Assembly (NCBI GenBank): GCA_902799345.1
Contig: CADBZW010000009.1
Span: 120,563-184,562 of the forward strand
Direction: 5' to 3'
DNA: 64,000 nucleotides
DNA from: an uncultured Bacteroidia bacterium
GTDB taxonomy: Bacteria; Bacteroidota; Bacteroidia; Bacteroidales; F082
A program made the position numbers and the translations under genes. Shown one piece after another: positions 7,386-15,853 of the stretch (the first letter of the stretch is position 1; the number at the start of each line of letters is the position of its first letter). The notes under the pieces were generated by a model. That model saw only the letters and a list, made by a program, of their open reading frames with translations. It had not been told where the DNA came from and did no database searches.

Positions 7386-8531
7386 TTAAGGGTTAAGTTT
7401 GTATTTTATGAAATTCATTGTACTATATTCTTTTGGCATCCAAATAAAGTCGGTATTTGGTGCTCTGTATGTTTCCATAAATCTAGTACCTTCAGGTTCT
7501 ATAAAACCTATTTCAACTGATCCATCTTGATACGGAATGTAACATGAGATATTAGCAAAATGGCCTATGATTCCAGAATTTCTTTCAATGTCATCTTGGT
7601 TTTTTAAATATACACAAACACCAACAGCATAATCATTCTCCAATGCTTCCTTGATTTGAGATACATTAATTGCGGCTGCTTGATATGAAGAATAACTTCC
7701 TTTGTCATCATTCCATTGGATGAATTCTACAATATCTAACAATTTTATATTAAACTCTTTGCCGGATTTATTTTCATAATCATTGATCTTTTTCGCCCAT
7801 TTTTTTGTCTTATCACCATATTTTTGCATTGATGCGAACCAATATGTATTAGTGCTGCCTAATGCAGTTATAACGCATTTTCCTTTAGCATCAATTGGAG
7901 AATTTAATTGAATCTCGTTAAAACTACCATAATACGGATGACTAGGTGTTATCTCTTTGGGTGATATAATAACGTCAACACCAGATATGGTTCCGCCCTC
8001 TGACAGCGATACAAAACCACTAATACTACAACTATTCCCAACCATATAAGATGTTAGTATGGCGGATGCAACTTTACTTCTTACGGATGGGTCACAGATG
8101 TCTCTCCATTCATATACAGGAGCAAAATTAGTGCCCCATCCGAATGGTCCTTGAATAGGGGTGCCGAGGCTCGCTCCCGAAATCCTCCATCCACTCGGAT
8201 CGGTGTATTTCAGCGGGTTGTTCAGGCAGTAGGCGTAGCGGTTGAAGTTCTGTGAGTTGTCGGGGCTTTGCACGTAGGCATCCACCGAGAGGAACGACGA
8301 CATCATGGGGTCGTAGCAACGGCCGTTCATGTTAATCAAGCCGAAGGCATAGAGGTGCTCGTGCCCTGTGTAACCACGGTCAAACATCGGCTCTTCAAGG
8401 GCGGGGTTGTACCAGTTGCGCAGCCAGGTGTCGGGGTCGCGCCGGTTGCCCCAGGCGTCGTAGCTCAGCTCTTGCTCAACGGCGCCGTTGCAGTCGGTGA
8501 TGGTGGACCAATATGTTTCACGCCTTACCAT
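7386..8531 (-). CDS. orphan Rhs core tip with C-terminal papain-like toxin domain
   Basis: A 381-residue C-terminal piece of an Rhs/YD-repeat protein. Residues 10-114 are the Rhs-associated core, with SYDAWGNRRDP, GLINMNGRCYDPMMSSFLS and ending at YTDPSG, the usual boundary before a variable toxin domain. Residues 115-381 are that variable domain. It has a GKC (Cys219) element, a GHFANI (His324) element and a downstream FIEPEG, an order reminiscent of C39/papain-like peptidases (Cys, His, acidic-Pro). That reading is inference. A full Rhs protein would be over 1,000 residues; the N-terminal repeats are absent, so this is an orphan tip placed directly behind promoter repeat copy B. The GC content falls sharply after residue 114. 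Confidence 0.8.
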   Translation of the reverse strand: MVRRETYWSTITDCNGAVEQELSYDAWGNRRDPDTWLRNWYNPALEEPMFDRGYTGHEHLYAFGLINMNGRCYDPMMSSFLSVDAYVQSPDNSQNFNRYAYCLNNPLKYTDPSGWRISGASLGTPIQGPFGWGTNFAPVYEWRDICDPSVRSKVASAILTSYMVGNSCSISGFVSLSEGGTISGVDVIISPKEITPSHPYYGSFNEIQLNSPIDAKGKCVITALGSTNTYWFASMQKYGDKTKKWAKKINDYENKSGKEFNIKLLDIVEFIQWNDDKGSYSSYQAAAINVSQIKEALENDYAVGVCVYLKNQDDIERNSGIIGHFANISCYIPYQDGSVEIGFIEPEGTRFMETYRAPNTDFIWMPKEYSTMNFIKYKLNP

Positions 8532-8582
8532 AACATGGTGGTTTTGTGGGCATAGATAATGGATAGTTTGTTGATATGCAAG
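8529..8582 (-). repeat. promoter cassette repeat, copy B
   Basis: Nearly identical to copy A over about 50 bp and fused directly to the orphan Rhs ATG. The -7 box is degenerate here (TATCTATG instead of TATCTTTG), although the -33 TTG-N20 spacing is kept. A fragment GGCGGATGGCAAATC is shared by the flanks of copies A and B. Confidence 0.6.
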
Positions 8583-8636
8583 TTTCTCGCTTTTATTCGA
8601 TGCTGGCGGATGGCAAATCTGCCAGAGAGGATGTGC

Positions 8637-10172
8637 TTATTCTTTTACAAACTTACCGCTTGCCAGTTCTCGTTTTCCCGACACTACTTTGTAGACATAC
8701 AAACCAGCATCGAGGTTATGAACGTCAAGCGTAATTAGATTGCCCGTGCTTCCCACTTCACAGTCAAGGCATTTCATTCCCTTGGCATCGAAGATTTGGA
8801 TACGGGCCTCGTGGGATAGGGTTTCGTCGATAGGGATGTTGATGGAATTTGCTGTGGGATTGGGATAAGCAACACTTGTCGGTTTTGCTTCCGTTTCGTT
8901 CACTATATCCCAAGTGATTTCAATGTCCTCGCGACGGAATTTCATCAGTTCGTAACGGGCAAACGGCTCTCCCGGATACTGGTTGCCATTGTAGGAATAA
9001 ACCATGACCAGACAGCCGTCGTCGTTGAAAGCGGCAGGCTGACTGACCTGTTTCAACACATTGTCTTCTTTGAGCACTTTTCTGCCCAATAGGTTCAAAT
9101 CCTTGTCAACCAGCATGATATTAGTCTGATAAGCCACCATAGAGGACATGGTCTCGCTACAGTAACTGACCGCAAAGATGGTTGAGTCGTTGGCATAAGC
9201 CGTGTTGGTGCCACGGGGAACCCATGTGCATGAATCGTAAGGAGGAAGCGGAAGCGCTGCTGTGACGTTCATCGAGGCATCCATCTTAAATAAGGTATGA
9301 TACGTAAAATGACTGCCTTCGTATTGCTCGCCGTCAACAATAAGATATTGTCCGTTGATCCAATACCCCTCACATGCAACATCGTCAATGCAATCCACAC
9401 CGTTGAGATGAACCATCATCTGCCGATCAATGATATTAAGTTCCGTATCAACGACATACCAACCTACCACGCCTGAGTTGTATCCAAAGACTCCACCGTC
9501 CAACAGTATCATCAAATTGTCGGTACCGGGAATGTAGGTGATTTCATTGATGGAACCTATTTGCAGTCGGGGTGTGTCGTGCATTCTGAGAATCGCTCCC
9601 GTTTCATCCAGCTCATATAAACGCAACGCCGGCGCATAACAGTTCCATGTTTCATTATAATAAGACAGTCTGGCCGCCAATACCACAGTGCCCGAATGGG
9701 TGACAATGGATTTCATGATCTGACCTTCATGCGGGTAAGAAAAGTTGTCAAAAACATCATCATCAACACTATAGGTTCGTGACACAATGGTGTCCAGTTG
9801 TTCGTCAAACACATCTATGCGAATGTATTTTTGGTAATGATAGTCACACAGACTGTCGTCGCAAACGCCAAACGCCATGAAGTTCCCATTGGGTAGTTGC
9901 ACGGCACTATAGTATTCCAGTGTCATGCCTGGAAGATGGACGACCCTAGTCAAAATGTTTCCTTCTTTGTCGGCCTTGAAAACGAATCCGTCTTTGCATT
10001 GGGACAATGCGATGTTGTGCGTGCCTATCCCTACGACATGTTCGCCCTCGTCCACATGGATTAGGTCATTCAGCCAGCCAGTCCTTTCCTCTTCCAGCTG
10101 TATGGACCACTGTTGGCCCATCAAACAGTGGCAGAGAGCAAAAAGCAATATTGTAAAAAGCCATTTGTTCAT
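8637..10172 (-). CDS. T9SS type A sorting domain-containing secreted protein
   Basis: A 511-residue exported protein. Residues 1-20 are a signal peptide ending LMGQ. Residues 21-420 are strand-rich, with repeated phrases of the type G-N-F-M-A-F-G and N-L-M-I-L-L-D-G-G, suggesting a beta-propeller. The last 80 residues are a typical type IX secretion C-terminal domain: YPNPTANSINIPI, then IQIFDAKGMKCLDCEV, LDVHNLDAGLYVYKV and GKFVKE. The protein should therefore cross the outer membrane through the T9SS and be surface-attached or released. The substrate is unknown. Promoter repeat copy C, with an intact TATCTTTG box, lies 47 nt upstream. No other T9SS component is in the window. Confidence 0.85.
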   Translation of the reverse strand: MNKWLFTILLFALCHCLMGQQWSIQLEEERTGWLNDLIHVDEGEHVVGIGTHNIALSQCKDGFVFKADKEGNILTRVVHLPGMTLEYYSAVQLPNGNFMAFGVCDDSLCDYHYQKYIRIDVFDEQLDTIVSRTYSVDDDVFDNFSYPHEGQIMKSIVTHSGTVVLAARLSYYNETWNCYAPALRLYELDETGAILRMHDTPRLQIGSINEITYIPGTDNLMILLDGGVFGYNSGVVGWYVVDTELNIIDRQMMVHLNGVDCIDDVACEGYWINGQYLIVDGEQYEGSHFTYHTLFKMDASMNVTAALPLPPYDSCTWVPRGTNTAYANDSTIFAVSYCSETMSSMVAYQTNIMLVDKDLNLLGRKVLKEDNVLKQVSQPAAFNDDGCLVMVYSYNGNQYPGEPFARYELMKFRREDIEITWDIVNETEAKPTSVAYPNPTANSINIPIDETLSHEARIQIFDAKGMKCLDCEVGSTGNLITLDVHNLDAGLYVYKVVSGKRELASGKFVKE

Positions 10173-10196
10173 GCGTTAAGAGTATTAGAGATTAAC

Positions 10197-10237
10197 CATA
10201 TCATGTTGGTTTTCTGGGCAAAGATAATGGATAGTTA
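10197..10237 (-). promoter_or_regulatory. promoter cassette repeat, copy C, for the T9SS cargo gene
   Basis: About 40 bp shared with copies A and B, with an intact -7 box TATCTTTG at 10219-10226. The upstream -33 part differs from A and B. The adjoining stretch to 10349 carries three ATTACGAAC direct repeats (10254, 10319, 10341). Confidence 0.55.
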
Positions 10238-10341
10238 AAACCAGTATAATCCCATTACGAACTTTTTCAATAGAAATTTTTTGTAATATTTTGATACTAA
10301 TAAAGTTACAAATTACAGATTACGAACTATTTTACGTAGAA

Positions 10342-12075
10342 TTACGAACGTTTGTCGTTTTCTCCGCCCTGTTCTTCTTTGTGTGCTTGCATTTTTTTCC
10401 TTCCACTATTACGCCATTTGTCCACCATGTGGACACTCTTGTTGAATAAAAGGGCTTCTTCGTCGCGCGACACATTGAAATACGACAGAATGAAATCCTT
10501 TTGTTCCATTTCGGTAAGTTCGGGATATTGGACCGCCAGGTTCTTCCTGACTCCAGGATATAGCGTATCGAACACTTTCATCAGGGCTTCCCAGGGGTCG
10601 TTGTTGCCGAAGACGGCAGTGTTGAGTGCCGATAAGCAGAGTTTGTCGCCTTTGTTGCCAAGATAGATTTCAAGTCTTCGCATGACCAAAGCGTCCTTGT
10701 TTAGTGCGTCAGAAAGATGCTGGGCGTAGTCCATGACCGCTTTTTCGCTGGTTTCGTGCTTTTGCTGCAGTTCCTTGTTTTGCTGCATGAAGTGAAACAG
10801 CCTAGTTTTGGCCTCGGCTTCTTGCTTACGGATTTTGGCCAACCGTATTTTCGATATGGTTAAAGCGACCAAGCCGAGAATAGCCAAGACGCTTACCACA
10901 ATGATGATATGATGCCGATGGATGAGTTTCTGGTTCATCCTGTTTTGCAAGGACTCGTAATCGTATCGTTTTTGAATGTTATAAATCACTTGTTCTTGTC
11001 GTTGGCTGAATATCTGGGCGATTATTTTTTCGCACTTTTCACGATAATACAAGGCCTTGGCGGAGTCACCCTGCTCTTCTGCAAAACGGGAGATTGTGCT
11101 GTATGCCGATACTTGGGTTTCTATTTTTGTATGGCTATCAGGCAGGATGTCTTCCAAATGATTGTAATATACCTCCGCTGAATCAATTAGACCTGCCGCC
11201 ATATAGGTTTTACCCATATTGAGGTAATACAAAAATATGGTGGCCTCATCTGAATCAGACATGTCGGCTATTTCCCTCAGTTTATCGATGGCCGAATCAT
11301 ATTCTCCCCTTATTCTATGAAGCACCGCAAAATTGTTCAGCACTTTCAGTTTTGCCTTGGAATAGTCTGCCATTTTGGCGAACACCAAGCTTTTTTTCAA
11401 ATAGATCTCTGCATTGTCGTATTGATTGAGTAACATATAGGCAGTGCCCATTATATTCTGAGTCAAGGCTCTATCTATTGGTCTGTTGCCAAATCCTTTG
11501 TCGGCGGCCTCAAACATAGTAAGCGCTTCCTGTTCCATGCCTTCATTGAGCAGCAACTTGCCCATCCAGTATTGCGCTTGCGCCACGATAAGGCTGTCGG
11601 CAACAAGGGTGCCATATTGTTCTGCTTCCTTAAACGAGCACATGGCGGCTTCTTTCTCATTGTAATGTTGTTGCACAAAACCGCAATAAAGCGCTGCGTG
11701 GGCAGCCTTGTCATACTGTTTTTTCTTGGCATAATAGGCGGCGGCACGTTCCAACTCGGGGTTGGTATAAACGGTTTTCGTGCTGTCGTCAAAGAAATCG
11801 TCATCCATAATGGGTGAGATGGTAGAGACGGTGTGCACACCGTCTTTACAACCAAAGAGGATTTCGGCCTGTAGCAAAGCCATGTCCACACGCTCCCGCT
11901 CGCTGAGATTCGCAGGCATGTTTAACATGCTATCAATTAGCTTAACGGTGCTGTCGGGCAAGGTGTCGGCCAGTCTCTCGGCATCGGCCACCATGCGTCT
12001 CGCCTCTTGTGTGGGTGTGTGGCAGGCTGCACAAAGTAACAGCAATAGAGTACCTATAAAGAAAGACCTTTTCAT
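10342..12075 (-). CDS. TPR lipoprotein with transmembrane helix and HTH-like C-terminus
   Basis: A 577-residue protein of a Bacteroidales-type regulator family. It starts with a lipoprotein-like signal (LLLLCAAC, Cys18), then about 300 residues of tetratricopeptide repeats (YYAKKKQYDKAAHAAL, ALTMFEAADKGF and similar), one transmembrane helix near 385-405 (IIIVVSVLAILGLVAL), a coiled coil and a C-terminal segment with LTEMEQKDFILSYFNVSRDEEALLFNKS-type spacing. That end resembles a degenerate LuxR-like helix-turn-helix. The topology suggests a periplasmic TPR sensor with a cytoplasmic effector, but DNA binding is not shown. Its -7 box ends only 5 nt before the ATG, so the message may be leaderless. 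Confidence 0.75.
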   Translation of the reverse strand: MKRSFFIGTLLLLLCAACHTPTQEARRMVADAERLADTLPDSTVKLIDSMLNMPANLSERERVDMALLQAEILFGCKDGVHTVSTISPIMDDDFFDDSTKTVYTNPELERAAAYYAKKKQYDKAAHAALYCGFVQQHYNEKEAAMCSFKEAEQYGTLVADSLIVAQAQYWMGKLLLNEGMEQEALTMFEAADKGFGNRPIDRALTQNIMGTAYMLLNQYDNAEIYLKKSLVFAKMADYSKAKLKVLNNFAVLHRIRGEYDSAIDKLREIADMSDSDEATIFLYYLNMGKTYMAAGLIDSAEVYYNHLEDILPDSHTKIETQVSAYSTISRFAEEQGDSAKALYYREKCEKIIAQIFSQRQEQVIYNIQKRYDYESLQNRMNQKLIHRHHIIIVVSVLAILGLVALTISKIRLAKIRKQEAEAKTRLFHFMQQNKELQQKHETSEKAVMDYAQHLSDALNKDALVMRRLEIYLGNKGDKLCLSALNTAVFGNNDPWEALMKVFDTLYPGVRKNLAVQYPELTEMEQKDFILSYFNVSRDEEALLFNKSVHMVDKWRNSGRKKMQAHKEEQGGENDKRS

Positions 12076-12080
12076 GTTTG

Positions 12081-12088
12081 CAAAGATA
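12081..12088 (-). promoter_or_regulatory. -7 box directly abutting the TPR gene start
   Basis: TATCTTTG on the minus strand is followed by 5 nt and then ATG at 12075. With initiation about 5-8 nt beyond the box the transcript would have almost no leader. Confidence 0.55.
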
Positions 12089-12089
12089 T

Positions 12090-12126
12090 AAAAAACCCCG
12101 CCACGGCAACCGCAGCGGGGAAAAAA
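12090..12126. terminator. rho-independent terminator after the EF-G-like gene
   Basis: Stem CCCCGC (12096-12101) with GCGGGG (12115-12120) flanked by A-runs on both sides, giving a T-run downstream of the hairpin in either direction. It directly precedes the promoter of the TPR gene. Confidence 0.75.
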
Positions 12127-12152
12127 TGCAATACTTATGAAAAAATACTCTT

Positions 12153-14292
12153 TTATTCTTCTTCCTTCTGGCTTTCTTCGTACTCCTTGAGGAGGCGGTT
12201 CTGCACATCGGTGGGCACTTGCTGATATTCAGCATACTTCATCGTGAAGGTGCCACGGCCTGAAGTCAGCGAGCTCAGTGAGGTGGAATAGCGGTCCATC
12301 TCGGCCAACGGAACCTTGGCGTGGATGGTCTGGTAATTATGGTCGCTGTCCATACCCATGACGATGGCGCGACGGCCTTGCAGGTCGGTCATGACGGCAC
12401 CCATGAGGTCGGCGGGCATGCGCACGTCGAGGTCGTAGATGGGTTCCATGATCGATCTTCGGGCCAGCGTTCTTAAAGGCGGCGCTGAAGGCCATACGAC
12501 CGGCGATCTTAAAGGCCATTTCGTTGGAGTCGACCGGGTGCATCTTACCATCGTAGATGTAGACGATGATGTCGCGGGCGTAGGAACCCGTCAGCGGGCC
12601 TTGCTCCAAGCGTTCGTTGACACCCTTCAGGATGGCGGGCATGAAGCGGGCGTCGATGGCGCCACCGACGACACAGTTGGCGAAGATGAGCTTACCGCCC
12701 CAAGGCAGTTCGTACTCCTGCTTGTCACGCACCTGCAGTTCGCTCGGGTCGGTGTAACCCTCGAAGTAAGGAGCCAGTTGCATGTGCACCTCACCGAACT
12801 GACCGCTACCACCGGATTGTTTCTTGTGACGGTAGCTGGCGCTGGCGCTCTTGGTGATGGTCTCACGATACGGGATCTTCGGCGAAGCCGTCTCGATGGC
12901 GATCTTATAGACGTTGTCGAAGTACCACTTCAGGGTGTTGAAGTGATATTCGCCTTGGCATTGCAGGATGTTCTGGCGCAGCTCGCGCGACATACCGGCG
13001 ATGACGGTCGGGTCGGTCTTGTGGATGTCGTTGAGGATGCTGCCGAGCTTTTCGTCTTCTTGTGAGTTGACGGCCTTGACGGCAATCGAGAAGATCGGGG
13101 TCGGGAATGGGATCTCGGGGAAGGTGGCTTCGGCTGCCTTGGCGTCGACCAGCGAGTCGCCGATGCGGCCGTCCTTCAGCTTGATGGTGCAGATGATGTC
13201 GCCAGCGTTGACTTTCTCGACCTCTTCACGGTTTTTACCACGGAAGGCGAGCAACTGGGAGATACGCTCCTTGTTGCCAGTACGCGGGTTGATGAGGTCT
13301 TGGCTCTTCACCACGGTGCCGCCATAGACGCGCATCCATGCCACGTCGCCGAGGTTCTGCTCGGTGGTCACCTTGAAGATGAACAGGGCGGTCGGGTCGT
13401 CGTTGCTGTTGTGGAACTCTTGTCCGTTGTTGGCTTTGATGGCCGGCATGTCGGCAGGCGACGGGCAGGCGTTGATGAGGAAGTCCATCAGACGGGTGAC
13501 GCCCACGCCACGCTTGGCAGCGCCGCAGATGACGGGGAACATCTCACGGTTGACGATACCCAGGTGGATACCGCGTTCCATGTCTTCTTCGCTCAGGGTC
13601 ATCTCTTCGAAGAACTTCTCCATCAGGGCCTCTTCGCCTTCGGCGGCGTGCTCGATGAGGTTGTTGTGCAGCTCTTCGGCCTTGGCCATCTCGGCGGCGG
13701 GGATGTCCTGGATCTCAGGAGCACCGTTGCCGTTTTTGAAGACCAACATCTTCATCATGATCAAGTCGATGACGGCGTTGAAGTCCTCACCGGCGTTGAC
13801 GGGATATTGGATGGGCGTGACCTTGTCGCCGAAATACTCTTTCAGCTCGCGGATCGTGTTGTCGAAGTTGGCGTTGCTGTGGTCGAGTTGGTTCATGAAG
13901 AACACAACAGGCTTGTTGGTGTTGGCAGCATGACGCCAGGCGTTTTCGGTGGTGGCTTCAACACCCGACTGGGCGTTGACGGTGCACACGGCGATGTCGG
14001 AGGCATAGAGGCAGCTGACGATGTCGCCAGAGAAGTCGCTGAAACCAGGGGTGTCCAGGATGTTGATCTTCTTGTCGTTGTAGATGGTGTACATCATGGA
14101 GGCGTTCACCGAAATCTGACGCTCCATTTCGATAGCACGGTAGTCGGAGACGGTGTTCTTCTCGTCAGTGCTACCCTTTCTGTTGATGAGCTTGCCTTCG
14201 AAAAGCATGTTTTCGGCAAGCGTGGTCTTACCCGACTTTGCTGCGCCGATGAGGGCAACATTGCGGATGTCTTTTGTCTGGAATTCCTTCAT
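12153..14292 (-). CDS. elongation factor G-like GTPase (FusA2 type), split by a frameshift
   Basis: The gene would encode about 711 residues of an EF-G paralogue. G-domain motifs are GAAKSGKT (16-23), DTPGFSDF (80-87) and NQLD (134-137); domains II-V follow, with the C-terminal domain reading EPIYDLDVRMPADLMGAV in another frame. Canonical EF-G has DTPGH; here the catalytic histidine is Phe84, as in FusA2-like paralogues whose GTP hydrolysis is weak or absent. The frame is lost at 12450-12457, where GATC is duplicated; removing one copy restores K-I-M-E-P-I. Upstream frame ends as 651 codons, and the last about 100 residues lie in the second frame (to 12153). It is either a recent inactivation or an assembly error. 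Confidence 0.85.
12450..12457. other. GATC duplication causing the EF-G-like frameshift
   Basis: GATCGATC replaces a single GATC within the codons for P-K-I-M-E-P. The +4 insertion is the only disruption in an otherwise intact 711-codon frame. Confidence 0.8.
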
Positions 14293-14351
14293 TTTATCTA
14301 ACTAGCTAATTATTAAATATTTACTTTTCGCGAAAAATACTTAAGTGGGCG

Positions 14352-14359
14352 CAAAGGTA
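14352..14359 (-). promoter_or_regulatory. -7 box for the EF-G-like gene
   Basis: TACCTTTG on the minus strand, 59 nt before the ATG at 14292, fits TAnnTTTG. Confidence 0.5.
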
Positions 14360-14403
14360 TAAAAAATAACGATACTCTAAGCAATATGTTACAAATTAAT
14401 TCG

Positions 14404-14482
14404 GAATGCAGAATGCAGAATGCAGAATGGAGACGAGTTTCTACTCCGCTTCGCGTTATTCTGCATTCTTAATTCTGCATTC
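14404..14482. repeat. GAATGCAGAAT inverted-repeat hairpin
   Basis: Three tandem GCAGAAT units (14404-14429) face their inverted copies (14457-14482) around a 27-nt loop. It lies just past the PfkB stop codon and may act as its terminator. Confidence 0.6.
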
Positions 14483-14489
14483 AATATTT

Positions 14490-15464
14490 TTATAATTTTG
14501 CTATGGCCTTATGAATTTTATCCCACCTCGCATCATCCATCTTGGTTCCTAAGACCTCAATGACATTGGCGGCTACGATGCCTCCCATTTGGCCGCATTT
14601 TGTCAAGCTTTCGCCTTTGACGAGACCTGCAAGGAAGCCTGCAGCCCACATGTCACCAGCGCCATTGGTATCGATGACGTTGGCTTTCATGGGTGGGACG
14701 GTCACCATTTCATTGCCACGCTTGATGTAGGCACCTTTGGCGCCCACTTTCACCACGGCGATGTCGCAATGCGAGGCGAGAAAATCCAAGGCTTGGAGTG
14801 GCTCCATGCCCGTCAAGGCAAAGGCTTCTTTCTCGTTGGCGAAAACGTAATCCACGTAGTTTTCGATCAGCTGCATGAAGTAGTCGCGGCTTTCTTCCAC
14901 CACATTGTAGCTAGCGAGGTCAATGGCGATTTTCAATCCAGCCTTTTTGGCGGTCTCAAGGGCCTTATCCAACATGGTGGGGTTGGCCACGAGGTAGCCT
15001 TCCACGTAGAAGATGTCCCAGCCTTCAAAGAGTTCCGGCTTGATGTCGTCGGCACACATCTCGGCTGCGGCGCCAAGACAGGTGGCGAAGGTGCGTTCGC
15101 CGTCGGCGGTGACGAGGGCTTGCACGCGTCCCGATGGCGTGTCGCTCTTCAGCATTTGGGGTTTGACGTGGGTTTCGGTCATCTGTTTTTCGAAGAAACT
15201 TCCAACTTCGTCTTTACCAATTTTGCTGAGGAAACCCGCTTCCACGCCCAGTTGTGCCAAGCCGCTCATGGTGTTGGCCGCCGAGCCACCCGAGGCCATT
15301 TGGTTGCCGAGATGGGCCAGCTTCTCCCCTATTCCCACAGAGGTTTTGGCATCGACGTAGGTCATACTGCCTTTGGGAAGGTTCAGGTCTTTAAGGATGT
15401 TTTCGTCAGGAACCTGGGTCACGATGTCGACCAAGGCGCTCCCTATACCGAGGATTTTTTTCAT
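14490..15464 (-). CDS. PfkB-family carbohydrate/nucleoside kinase
   Basis: A 324-residue ribokinase-fold kinase phosphorylating a sugar or nucleoside with ATP. The N-terminal signature is GGSAANTMSGLAQLG (59-73), and the ATP/anion-hole motif is DTNGAGDMWAAGFL (265-278) with Asp271 as catalytic base. The family usually has DTTGAGD; Asn replaces Thr, a change also seen in adenosine-kinase-like members. Length fits adenosine kinase or a generic sugar kinase; the substrate cannot be told from sequence. It is monocistronic, with a TATCTTTG promoter 48 nt upstream and an inverted-repeat hairpin after the stop. Confidence 0.9.
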   Translation of the reverse strand: MKKILGIGSALVDIVTQVPDENILKDLNLPKGSMTYVDAKTSVGIGEKLAHLGNQMASGGSAANTMSGLAQLGVEAGFLSKIGKDEVGSFFEKQMTETHVKPQMLKSDTPSGRVQALVTADGERTFATCLGAAAEMCADDIKPELFEGWDIFYVEGYLVANPTMLDKALETAKKAGLKIAIDLASYNVVEESRDYFMQLIENYVDYVFANEKEAFALTGMEPLQALDFLASHCDIAVVKVGAKGAYIKRGNEMVTVPPMKANVIDTNGAGDMWAAGFLAGLVKGESLTKCGQMGGIVAANVIEVLGTKMDDARWDKIHKAIAKL

Positions 15465-15511
15465 GGTGGATTCAAGGATTTAAATTCAAGATTCAAAATT
15501 TAAAATTGGTG

Positions 15512-15519
15512 CAAAGATA
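15512..15519 (-). promoter_or_regulatory. -7 box for the PfkB kinase gene
   Basis: TATCTTTG on the minus strand, 48 nt upstream of the ATG at 15464. Confidence 0.55.
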
Positions 15520-15625
15520 AGAAAAAAATAGATACTCCGAGGGGATACTACATTCTAAGGGGCATAAATTCTCCACTGATTATCAAACAGATATAAAATA
15601 TTTCAAAAAATTTATCGGAAAAACC

Positions 15626-15655
15626 TTGTCAGTAATGGAAAAAGCCGTATTTTTG
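15626..15655 (+). promoter_or_regulatory. consensus Bacteroidetes promoter for tRNA-Asn
   Basis: TTG (15626-15628), 19 bp, TATTTTTG (15648-15655): an exact match to the TTG-N19-TAnnTTTG form, 39 bp before the tRNA. Confidence 0.8.
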
Positions 15656-15694
15656 CAGCCGCAAAACAGAGAATTAGTTCTGTGACATTGTGCA

Positions 15695-15768
15695 GCCTCC
15701 TTAGCTCAGTTGGTCAGAGCATCTGACTGTTAATCAGGGGGTCTCAGGTTCAAGTCCTGAAGGGGGCG
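15695..15768 (+). tRNA. tRNA-Asn (GTT)
   Basis: A 74-nt cloverleaf. Acceptor GCCTCCT pairs with AGGGGGC (one T-G pair), the D arm reads GCTCAGTTGGTCAGAGC, the anticodon loop is CTGTTAA with anticodon GTT, and the T arm is TCAGG-TTCAAGT-CCTGA. The discriminator is G and CCA is not fully encoded. It is followed by a rho-independent terminator. Confidence 0.96.
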
Positions 15769-15814
15769 CAATTTTTATGTTTCATGTTATTAATTTTTTG
15801 GCCTCGTAGATTCT

Positions 15815-15838
15815 CCCCGTTTCTACGGGGTTTTTTTT
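15815..15838 (+). terminator. terminator after tRNA-Asn
   Basis: Stem CCCCGT/ACGGGG with loop TTCT followed by eight T residues. Confidence 0.85.
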
Positions 15839-15853
15839 ATGTGGTTGGCTCGT

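Noticed and set aside
13300-14301. Long plus-strand ORF (333 codons) antisense to the EF-G-like gene
   Set aside because: The opposite frame contains unmistakable EF-G motifs; this frame has no family features and arises from biased codon use.
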